Shown here: positions 31,640 to 42,667 of the stretch, one piece after another
Layout: every line of letters begins with the position of its first letter
How positions within the stretch are numbered: the stretch's first letter is position 1
Source of the DNA: Struthidea cinerea
Lineage: Eukaryota; Chordata; Aves; Passeriformes; Corcoracidae
Direction: 5' to 3'
Assembly (NCBI GenBank): GCA_013397865.1
Contig: VZTI01003262.1
Coordinates: forward strand, 1,251,578-1,315,577
DNA length: 64,000 nt
Program-made: the position numbers and the translations under genes
Notes under the pieces: generated by a model
What the model saw: the letters and a program-made list of their open reading frames with translations, nothing else
Database searches by the model: none
Told to the model about the DNA's origin: nothing

Positions 31640-34600
31640 AGCTGGGCAGTGTGAGAGGAATTTGTATTTTCAAATTACATGCATTATTTGTCCTTGGACT
31701 TGAATCTCTTCCACAGAGATTTCAAAGACTTCAGAAACTCCCATGTGGTCATCTTGAGATGCAGATAAGGACTGGTGCTCCTTAATGTGGGTGTAACATA
31801 TCCCTTTCCTCTCCCTTTTTCTCTCTCTCTCCAAGTAAAGACAGCATGGGCCTGACAGCAGATCTGTGATCCCCAGTTGTGTCTCTCTAGCAAGGGCAAG
31901 TCCCTGTGTTAGATGACAACAACCAGGCAGAGATCTGGGCTGCGGCAGAGGCATTTTCTCAGCTGCAGAAGAGCCCTTGCCTGTGCCTAACCAGCCCTGT
32001 GGCAGGGGGAGGATGGGGTTCCTGTTCCAGCAGCACTGCTCAGCAAGAGCTGCTCTCTCCCATGGGATACTGGAGACCCTGAACCCTTCTACTTGCAGGT
32101 GACCCCAGAGCATCATCCATGCAAAGACCAAGAGTTGTATTTGCTTCCGTCAGGACTGAGCATGAGTTGTCAGTCTCCTCTGCAAAATGTCGCGTTCTCC
32201 TGAACAGCCAAACACAGGCCAGCAGCGCTGCACAGACATGTTCTGATAGAAATCCCATGCACGAGAAGAGACCTCCCAGGCGAGTGCCACCTCACTGCAC
32301 CTTCTGCTGATCAAGAAAAGTGAATCTGTTGCCATTACAGGATCACAGATGAACAGCTTTGAAAGTTTGCCATGTTTGTTACTAAAGGTCAAGGGATGTG
32401 ATAGTGGCTGCTAAATTCCTGTCCCTGCAGGAATCTAGATCCATGGTTCAAAATAAAAAATGGTGTCCTGAACATGTAGGGTTTATAGGAACACACAGGT
32501 GCTGCTGTTAAAATGGGAAGGTCAAAGTGGGCACATTAGATTCAGTAGTAACCAAAATATCCTTAATATTTTTTAACTTAGGATTCTTCTGTATGGATAA
32601 AAACTGTATTTTCTGATTTTAAGAGGGAAAGACAGTGCAAGCTCAGCACCAAAGCTGTGACCAATGCAATGAGGCAGAGTGAAACCCTCAGTGGGCTGGT
32701 TTCTTTTCAGCCCAGCTTGAAGCCCTGCTACGCTGCAGGCAGCATGGGGCTGGCATGCAGTTTTTGCTGACCTCTAGGAAATAAAAAGCTCATGAAATGC
32801 ACAATATGGGACCATAATTCAGCACCACAGCAAAACCTGCAGTACAGGTTTTCAGCATCAGTTTAATACTTTTATGCAAAGTTGTTCCCTAAATTGTAGC
32901 TATGTGGAGAAAAGTTTTATCATTTGAGAACTGGTAGAGTAAGAATCAAGCACAAGTATGAGGACTGAGAAAAGGAATTGCAGGAGGTGCTGCAGTACAC
33001 TAGACATTTCCAGACATTGGTGCAACCAAGCTAAGTATCTCTTCATTTGAAAGCTTTTGTCCGAGATGTCAACATGTGTTTTTTCCTAATATTTCAATAT
33101 GTTGACCCAAATATATTTCTTAATGAACAGATGCTTAGTCCACTCCTCCTGTGCCTAACACAGGTTTTAGACTTGTTTCTTGTGTGCTGCCATTAAAAAA
33201 ATAATCAGCCTTAGAAAGCTTCTAGCTTCCCTGCCCTGCCCCTGTGAGGGGATGGTTCCCAGAGAAGCTGCACTGATAGCACTGTAGGCACAACCCCCAA
33301 CTTTGGGGATTAGGGAAAAAGGCTTTTCCAGCTTTTGTTGTGTTCTTGCATTCCCCTAGCCTCCACCTTTTACCAGCCTGTATTTCTTTGCTGCTGTCCC
33401 AGCTTGCAAGGTCTGGTAAAATTTCTCCAGGGTCTTTCATTGTTTACCCACAGCTTCAGGGAGGTGTCGCCATGAGTGCAGGAGTTCTGCCTGCAGCAGG
33501 AGGAGCTGAAATTGGTGATGCCCATATCCTTCCAGAGCTGCCAGCCAAGAAGCTTCACTAAGATGCTGCTTCCCCGGTGGGTCCTGGTGCCAACCAGCAG
33601 CATTTGGCTGCTTTCTGTGCCTGTACCTCACTGCTTTCAGCAAGATGCACTGGTGTGTGACCTGTGTAAAGTCCTACAGCAATGCCAAAGAGAGAACAGC
33701 TCACTGTTTTCCTAAAATCAAACAGATCTGAGACTTTGAAATGCATTTTGCATCAATTTGTTTGTACCAGGGCTCCTGCTCCAGCTATGGCTTTCTGCCA
33801 AAATAATTTCCAATCAGTTTAGCATCTGTTTCCAGTGTTGGTATCGCCAGCTCATCTGTAGTCTTCAGAGACCAGACGTGCCTCGCATAGTTTCCTATAG
33901 GTCATAGTTTTCCGCTTGCTTTCTTGCTTAGCAGCTGGTAGCCAACCTCTTCCTGCAAGCGGGAGGAACTGGGCAGTGCAGCCTCTTCTGCTGTGCTGCT
34001 GCCCCTCGCCCACCTCGCTCTCTCCCAAATGTGACATCAGAGCTGTGGCCTCAGGCGCTGGCACTGGCTGAGCCCCACGCACCACACGGTGAGCAGCAGC
34101 AGCCAGCTCTCCCAAACCAACCGAGCAGCTCTGCCGCACGAGCAGGACATGGCTGTGTGCATGGGGTGCTGCGGCTGTCTGTGAAACCTGCACCTCTCCG
34201 AGCCCTGGGGCAGCTGGGAGAGGCTTTCTTGCCAAAAACCTCGTCAAGAGCAAGAGGCCTGTTCTCCCACATACAGCGTAGTTCTGTGCCCCTGGCCATG
34301 GTGCGAGGCACTGACGGTTCTGCCTCAGCAGATGTGCCAGCCGGGCACAGGAACCTTCTGGCACGTGCTTCTCCCCTTGTCGGGATGTACTGAATGTCCC
34401 AGTCACTCAGTGGATCCATGCCAGGACATTTCACAATTATTTTCTTCGGTCCAGCTTACTAAATTCCATTTCCTTCCCCGTGAGTCTTTTAAGGATCTGT
34501 ATTCTCTCAGCTTCAATCCACAGCGCACTCTCAGTGTATAAATAGTCACTGTTACTTATCCCCACCTCACACTTCATCAGTCACCTTCAGCAGGCTGCTC

Positions 34601-37600
34601 TCCCCTGGGGCTCAAACCAGCCCCTGGGCAGAATCTGGGGAAAACCCTGGGCTATTTCGAAGCACTTGGACATGCTTCTTGTCAGCCAGCCCAGAAGTTT
34701 CTTCATATAGCTTTGTTTACTTATATCAGTCTTGTGTGGAGAGTTCATATATCCAGACCACGCTCCTTCTGAAATAGGACTCCCTCCTGTCCAAGCTCTT
34801 CCGCTTTGGATCAAGTAATTCAATATTAATTTACATTTTCTTAACCCTATATCATTAGGCAATGTTCACAGCCTGTGAGAATGTAGCTGTTATCCATCCA
34901 GGGTGAGGATTTATCTGTTCACAGTCATATTTTTTTTGCCTACTGACCATCTCAAATGGAACTCTGCTTTCTTCTCTATTGATGGAGATGCGTAAGAACA
35001 CATAAAAGCAGGATATTGCTGCACAAACAGAACTTTTCAAAAATAGCCATTTGTTATCACCTTTTTATTAAAACAGAAAGAGATGAAAAAAATCATCTGC
35101 AGAGGGAGTCTTGCCTTAAAGAACTTTTCTCATGGGCTTCAAAGTTTGGTGAAACCAAGGGAGGGTCTGGAAAGCTGTCTTGGTTTATATCGCTAAATAA
35201 ATGTAAGACATATATAACCGCATCGGTAAATCACAGCTGGCGGGCGTGTGTCCCTCAGCCTCAGTGACAACTTGCATTGAGCCACGGGTGCTGAGGGTGT
35301 GGGGGGAGCTCCTTGCACTCCCAGATCCCGATGCAATTCATCTGCCGTGGTTACCGCAGGAATGAAGAAGTCTTCAGTCTGCACATACAGATGTGCTCAC
35401 CAAGCAGACCACCCTGCCGGGAAACGCGGATATGAGTGCTGCAAGCACAGAGGGAGACCGGAGCCACCCGGCATCGCCCCCACAGTGCTGCAGAAACCCC
35501 CTCACGGCCTTTTGGGGGGCTTTGGCAGGAAGCTTCAGCTCTCTTTACCCTGCAGCTGGAGCGCCGCCATCCTCAGGGCTGCAGAACACAAGGGCAGTAC
35601 AGGGAGAGCAGGGGGTTCCCCTTGCAAATGGCCTGACAGATACTTGACTGCTGAATGCAGGAGGAATAAACACGTTATTTGCATGTCCTTAGGGCTCGGT
35701 CCTTGCTTGCCAATACCCGGTGCAAGCTCTCTGATGTCAAGCTGTTTGTTCCATAGGCCAATCACGGCAGTTTAATCCTCCCTGCCACGTGGTTACTCCC
35801 TGACAAACCTACAGGACATAATTGCTCATCAAACAATCCGAGAGTGTGGAGCAGAGGACAAATATTCGACATCTTTTAAATCAGCATAACAGCTCGGTCT
35901 CAGGCAGCGTAAGGCAGAGCTTGCTGACCCCAGGCAGCAGCAGGTACAGCTCTTGGAGCTTTATTTAGAAGCTGTAGTCCTGCAGCCTTTCACACCAGTT
36001 ATTGTCTTGCTCAAAAAGTCCTGGCACAGTGCAAGCCTCTCTGCCCTTCACTGTGCCCACCAAAACCAGTGAGATTACCAGTTTTTCCCCACTGGTCCCA
36101 CGCTTCTGCTTTGGGGCTGCTGCTGGGTTTGACAACCAATCTCTGCTCGAATGACAGCAAAACAGTGACTTGTCACTACAGCCACCTCGTGGTTTATGAT
36201 GGTTTATCTGAATGTACGGGGGCATCACACTTTAAACCCAGCATTTTATTGTATTTCACAACCAGTCTCCCTGTGGATCTTGGCCCATAATATACACATT
36301 TCAACCAGCCACTTCTGGACACTTCAGTTGCTTGAACTGTTCTGTTTCTCGCCTCTAATCAGTCATCCTCCCCTTTAAATCTGCTAACAAGTCAAAACCT
36401 GAGCAGTCCTCAATGTTCTCTTTCTTGGCACATCCTGTCTCAGAGCAGTAGTGCCAGGTAGGTAAAATGTCAAACCCAGCAGAAATGTGTGAAAGAAATT
36501 ACATTGCTGTGAAGCATCAGGGTTGCCAGGCTCCTCTATATTTCCATTTGTCCATCAAATAACCTCTGAGAGGAAGGCATGGGAAGCACCAAACATAACC
36601 TGTCCCAAATATCTGACTGGCTCAGCACAGCCTCTCCCAACTCATGCATGATGAGTTTCACAGGGGTACGTGGCTAATTGAAATGAGGAGGGCAGGAAGA
36701 AATGGTACCTCTTCTCTTCCAAACAAAATTAGTCACTGAAGAGTTTCTGGGATCCCATGAAGGGTTTGGGGAACAGATGGGGTTCTCGAGCAGTTCTTTC
36801 CTTGCTCCACCAAACTGGGGATGTTCTGGTTAGGAAGGCAAAGGAAAATAAGTGTTACGTGCCTGCATTTCCACGTTGTAAGTCAGCACTCAGTAGTGGT
36901 TCAGTGGGAAATTCCACTGGGTGTCTCTTCCTCCCAGGAGGGTGACAGGGAATAATGATCAACACCCACCCCCCTGTTTACCCTACAGAAGATGCTACAG
37001 ACCCTGACAGAGCTCTGACTCCTCTTCAAGGTGACTACTGAAAGCTTCCTCCACACCTGGCACAAAGGGTCAAAGACATCTTGGAGGGGGCTTGAATTTA
37101 ATGCTGATGTCAGTTTGTTCACTTATTAAATGGTGTCACTTTAGACCAGCTAAGAGAGGGTCATCAGTTGCCAAGTTTCTAAATATACTAAACATGCTGC
37201 TGTGTGAGCAGGTTAATGTTACCTCCTCTTCCTCCTGGCTGATTTATTGTGCCATTAACTCAGATTCCTGCTCTGTTGAACCTCTGTGTTTGTGTTATCA
37301 CACACCAGGCAGACAGGCTCCCAGCTGCACCTGCAAAACAGCTCAGGGAGTGCTTTGTCCTTCCCTGTGTCCTGCAGGAGATACCACAGAACCATTAGCC
37401 CTGGGGACAGCACTGCAGACAGCTTTTCCCGAAGAACATGAGATTCTCTGGTGCACATGTGACGCCCCACATGGACATGAGGCCCCTTCCCACCCCAGCC
37501 ACACTGGCCAGAGTGGCTCCTGCTCCCTGCAATCCCTTGGCTTTGCTATCAGTGGCTTTGATGGACTCAGCTCCATCATTCTCCTTCCCCCTCCTTTCCA

Positions 37601-40600
37601 AAAAAATCCTGAGCAACACTCTATGCAGGAGGGCTACTTGCTCGGTAGTGTGTGGGAAGGCTGCAGCAAAACATGTCTGTTTAAACCTCTTCTCTCTCAC
37701 TGGAGAAGATTATGCATCCAAACTGGACCCTCCCTCAGATGCTCGGGAAAACTGTCAGAGTGAATTAAAATATGTAAAAGGCCAGGGCTATAACTCAGTG
37801 CCTTTTAAGTGCCGGGATTTGTGGGGGATGGAGGGAGGGAAGTAGCCACTAATGTAATTTCCATCAGGAGTACACTCCTCTAATATAATTTGGCCTGGCT
37901 ACCCTTTCAAATGCAGCCTTCCCTGGCTGGGCTGGTTCAGGGCTATCCTCCTAAATGCCCCAGTAATTACTGATGCAATGAAAGCATGTGCCCAGGTTTT
38001 GCTTTGGCCTTTTCAGCCCTGGAGTGACACCAGCTTTCTGCATAGAGCAGAAAGCTCTGTTTCTGGGCATGTAACTGGACACATTAATATTGTGGGAGTT
38101 TTTCACTGACTATGTTCATTGAAGACACAAATGGCTCATTTGCTCAGGCTTTGTTCCTTTTTTCTCTTTGGTTGAAGTCTGGCAGTGCTCTAATGGTCTA
38201 CAAGTTGTACGGTCTCTTACCACATTAATAAGGATCAGTTACTCTGATCCAAATTCCTTATCCAAATTTTACATTCACCAGTTGTCTGTCCTTTTGCCAG
38301 TACCTTATGCTGCCTGTAGCATAGTTCAATAGCCCATTATTCTGTGCTTTCCTTGCAAGGGAAGGGTTTCCAGGGAAGCAACCCTTGCTTTGACATATCC
38401 ATCTCCTTAGGCAAAAGCCATCAGAGAAAGAACTTGAAAGTCTATCAGAAAGTGCTCTCTTTGCCTCACCCTTCATGAATTAAAACATGATTTTTCCAAC
38501 AGCTTTTTAAAGATCTCCTTGCAGCATTGTGCGTGATAGACTTAAATATCATCAAAGAACCACAGCACAGCACTGATCTCCTTCTCTTGGGTTTATTTTG
38601 GTCATTTTTTTAAAATACATCTCCTGAGTGTATGTGGCAGCCAAGTCTATTGAATTGTCCCCAAAAGCAGCTAACTAGGGACTTATTACTGTTATTCCTC
38701 ATAAACAGCTGGTGCTCAAGGAAGTGACTGTTCTTGGGCACTTGCAGTTTGAGGAAAACCACCAATCCCCTCTCTCTTGTACAAGTGAGTGGGGCTGAGG
38801 TGGGAAGTGCACCCTACAGTTTTTAAAAGGTAAGAACCATGACCAAAGGTGCTTTGCTGTGACATGTGCAGGGCTGTCACAAGCAGAAGATGTTAGGAAA
38901 GGGATGGTGTGAGAGACTGAAAGAGAAGCTGATGAAACCTGGCAGAGCAGCAAGGGCATTGCAGAGTTTTCAGGAGGCTACAAAGGATATGAACTTTGGT
39001 GCCTTTAGAGGAAATAAGAAAAGAGGGAGATGAGGTGCATGGTCAGATTTATGGGCAAGGACAGACTTGACAGCTGTGATTTTGAATGGTTTGAAGGGAA
39101 GGGAGAAATGACGTAGGCATTTGGGTGCCAGAGAGGTGAGTGTCACAGAAGCTGAGTTTTTAGAAAGGACAGGCAGAAAACAGACTCACTCATTCTCTGT
39201 CTGTCAATACACTTCCTTTTCCCCTGGGGACAGGCAGCACTGCCGGTCTCTGGAACGCTCTGCTATACACAGAAGCCTTGGGACAGCAGACTCACAGGTT
39301 GCTACTGCAAGGCAGGGCCCTCTTCTCGAAGCCTGGGTGCCAGTTTCTGGGAGAGTCCAAATCCCAGGTGCCAACATCACCATTCCCATTGTCCACCAGC
39401 ACCCGAGGCTGTTGCCCTCTGGTTCACAGCCATCAGCTCAGCCTCTGATACAAAGTTACAAAGCAGCCAGTAAATACATTATCAGGTAGCAGGAGGGGAT
39501 AATCCCCCAAACCACAGCCCAAAGCCGTATTAAAAACAAGTACAGTGCAGATTCCAGCCGGAAATCGATGGAAGTGGAGCTGTTCTGCCCATGGCGTGTT
39601 GCAGGGGTCAGTTTGGGGATGAGGCAGCGGCAAGCCCAGGAGCAGGAATGCACAGTCACACTCCCAGGCTGTGCGCACATCATTGTGCCCATACAGAACC
39701 AGATCCCATGGCAGGCAGGGAGAGGCAGCAGGCATGGGAAAAGAGGGGTTTTTTTCCCTCCCCAGCATCCTAAACTAGGTAATCCTATTTAAAAAACATG
39801 TTGTTAAACCCAAAATTAAATAAGTGAAAATAAGGACGTAGGGGAACTAAGGTAGCAAGATTTATTGACATGAGCTGCTAATATAGGCAGTAGGTAATTA
39901 CATATATTTAATCATATATTAAGTGCAAGCCAGATTTTTTGTATACATTAATACAGTGCATGGCATAATGCTTTGTACTTGCCTAGAGTTGCATACTAAT
40001 CATTAGAAAACGCTCCCACAAGCATTTGCTGCTACAAAAGTCCAATGAGCTGAAATATTCCAATTAACTTTTGAACCAGTCTTGGCACAATGTGTTAAGA
40101 AGCTCGGAGAAGGAGGGAAGACAATTTGCAGCAGACCAGGCACAACCCAGCTGAAGAATACCCAATTAATGATAAATCAGGTATGTCAGAAATGAGGAAA
40201 ATTTATTTCTTTTGCACCATTTTAAATCATATATATTTTTCCCAGGTGTCTTTTTCATTCTTTATCAGCTGAAGGGACCAAGACAGTAACAGTAGTATAA
40301 AACTTTTGTTTTGTTTCCTTATATTTTACGTTGCTTTGTCCATTTACAATCCATGCTTTGTAAGCGTTCTCAGACTGACCAGACTGATAGGCCCCTTTCT
40401 GAGCATGTGCAGCACAGTACAGTTTTACCTGGGTGATCACATCTCCTCTTCACATATTCTATGATCCATGCACGTAGCTTTGTTATTCCAATGTCCTTCA
40501 GAGGTAGGAGATTTTAATTAAAAATGATTCAACTGAAAACTGAAGGTGAAAGGCCACTGGAATTACCAAGTTTCTCAGAGACTCCAGCCTTTTGGGAGGT

Positions 40601-41130
40601 TGAGATGAACTCCTTGGAGAAGGTGAGTAGTCAGATGAAGTGTCTCCAAGCCCAGGATGGTAACACCCAGCAGATGCTGCCAGAGATTCAGCCGGAGGGA
40701 TGGCCAGCAGGACGTGCTGCTGGGAGCGTCTGTCCTCGAGAGCCTCCCAACAACCCTACACCTGCTCCTCGTGGTGTGATGCTGCTGGAACCTGCTGCTT
40801 GCACAAGCACAGGAAATTAAAAGGCAGCTGTGCTAGTGCCCAGATTTCCAGAGTTTGTGGCAATTTTCTTTCCCCAGTGGTTCTCTGACCTTTTATTAAG
40901 ACCTCAGTTAAAAAAAAAAAAAAATTTAAACTGTTGAACTGGGCTACTAATGCTGGTGGCTTGGCTTCATAGCAACATAAATAGCCCAGGTAAGTGATAG
41001 TCATGAAGAGTACATGAATTTTCTTTCTTTTTTTGTTGTTAATTGGTGATTTCCAGTATCACTTTATACATGAGTAGTTAAAGTCTTCTAGGCAGATGGT
41101 AAAAGTTGCATGTGTTTCTTGATTGCTTTA
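31640..41130. other. Intergenic interval between the convergent genes
   Basis: About 9.5 kb with no supported gene. A CT run lies at 31821-31830. The part at 33.8-37.8 kb is less AT-rich and has long open frames on both strands (for example 37092-37763 +, 33852-34406 -). They overlap each other in several frames and match no family I know. A small hairpin, GGATCAG/CTGATCC, is at 38232-38250. MTURN, which follows PLEKHA8 in mammals, was not found. Confidence 0.5.
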
Positions 41131-41160
41131 ATGCATTACCATTATAACACAATGCCCACC

Positions 41161-41166
41161 TTTATT
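41161..41166 (-). promoter_or_regulatory. Alternative distal poly(A) signal for COLQ
   Basis: AATAAA on the minus strand (TTTATT on +), followed by ggtgggcattgtgtt. It lies about 1.4 kb past the COLQ stop, just downstream of the hairpin at 41181-41222. Weak alternative to the nearer signal. Confidence 0.25.
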
Positions 41167-41180
41167 TAACCTCCACAGAA

Positions 41181-41222
41181 GTGCCAGTGTCGGTGCAGCT
41201 GTCGCAGCACTGTCACCGGCAC
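41181..41222. other. GC-rich hairpin past the COLQ stop
   Basis: The 16-nt left arm (41181-41196, gtgccagtgtcggtgc) and right arm (41207-41222, gcactgtcaccggcac) pair at 13 of 16 positions plus one wobble, with a 10-nt loop. It could fold in a long COLQ 3' UTR. The stem is shorter than a microRNA precursor. Confidence 0.6.
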
Positions 41223-42377
41223 AGATAACCCACACATTTCACACAGTCCTGTACAACATTTACCACAAAGCAGAAAAGAGTGGCTTGTATGAAAACAAAG
41301 CCTAGTGTTAAGGCTTTTAGTCCTGAATTCTGCACATTCTTTGTTTCATTTTCTGTTGTAGACTCTTTGTCACATAACATTTAACATGCTTTCCATATGA
41401 AATTGGCTCTTTACTACTTGCTAATAAATAAATGTGTAATTACCTCGACTCCAATCAGAGCTGATATAGTTGAACAACCTTCCCACAAAACAAAACCCAC
41501 ATGTACAGTGCACAGCATGACTGAGCATCCATAAACACACTACTCCGAGGTCTGATTTACGGCGATACAAGAGTGCACACACTGGGGTACACGGCGGCGG
41601 AAACAGAACGTGGCAGAGGGGGAGGGAGGGCAGGGTGTAACTGGGAATTGAATGATGATCAGGCGGACAAGGAGTTGCACATGTAAAGACCTTCCAGTGT
41701 GGACACCAGAGTGAAGACAATGTGTACATGGCCATGGTTTCAGGCAGGGAACTGATGCTGTCCCAGCCCCTTGGGGTCAGGCAGAGCCCAGCTGGCTCAG
41801 CACAGAGCAGAAAAATATGGAAATATGTTCCTTCTTTATCTTCTCTCCTTGTCTGATTTTCTCCTGGGATAGAACTTCTTGGCTATTTCACAGTCTCCTT
41901 GTCCAGTTTGTCCTTTGTGGTGTGTTTTGCAGGCCTCCTGTGACTGCTTGTAATGCACAGACACTCACGGACAACACCTTGGCCTGAAGGTGACGTTAAG
42001 CAGCTTATTTGGCTGATTTGCTGATTCTGAAAGAACTTTAACTCCTTTGACCAATGAAGGAGTATTGGTAACCTTACTGTTGCTGAAGTAATCTCTTGTG
42101 GATACAGCACTTGCTAAGTTCACATTGTAATAAAAGAGAAAGTCCCTCTGAACACCGCATCCAAGATATGCTTTGTGTTTATGCAGAGAAGGGTTAAAGA
42201 CAAAACCCCTGAAGAGATTATATTTGGGTTTAACAGTGTTAAGTGGAGGTAATTGTTACACAATATTCCTGGTTAATGAAACTCAGCTTCCAGTAGTTTA
42301 ATGTTTCTTTTATGATTCAGAGCAAGTTGCCATCCTCAGCCGCACGAAAGTCTCACTGGCACACACACTGTTTGACA

Positions 42378-42383
42378 TTTATT
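42378..42383 (-). promoter_or_regulatory. COLQ: Probable poly(A) signal of COLQ
   Basis: AATAAA on the minus strand, about 215 nt past the stop, followed after 9 nt by a GTGTGTGTG run. This is the standard hexamer plus GU-rich downstream element, suggesting cleavage near 42360 and a short 3' UTR. Confidence 0.5.
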
Positions 42384-42597
42384 TCTCTATTAAGACAGGA
42401 TGCAGTGGTCCTATTTTTCCCTAACTGACGAATTTATAAAAAAAAAAAATCTCAAAGTGGCCATCAGCAGCATGACGTGTCTTTGTTTGTTCTCACAGAG
42501 GTGGGTGGGGTGTTTTTTGTCCCAGTCCTTCTTGGATAGGTGATAGTGTAGCACCTAGCACCCGCTACACGTGGGATGCTACCCACCTCCACTCCCC

Positions 42598-42667
42598 TCA
42601 TGTGAAGTATCGACACTGTGTGGAGTCAATGTAGCAGTAGGAAGTGCATCGCAATTTTCCATAAGAC
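42598..42667 (-). CDS. COLQ: COLQ last coding exon and stop
   Basis: The acceptor is TTTTATTCTAG|GTC. Encodes (G)[21 protein letters not shown] then T and TGA (42598-42600). This is the conserved ColQ C-terminus, in a 70-nt exon too short for ORF tracks. Confidence 0.97.

Noticed and set aside
33852..34406. 184-codon minus-strand open frame as a gene
   Set aside because: Low-AT stretch with few stops in several frames; the translation is Ala/Arg/Leu-rich and matches no family I know.
37092..37763. 223-codon plus-strand open frame as a gene
   Set aside because: No recognisable domain, other frames over the same bases are also open on both strands, and it has no supporting splice or codon pattern.
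41181..41222. MicroRNA precursor
   Set aside because: The stem is only about 16 bp with two internal mismatches, too short for a Drosha substrate; kept only as a structural hairpin.
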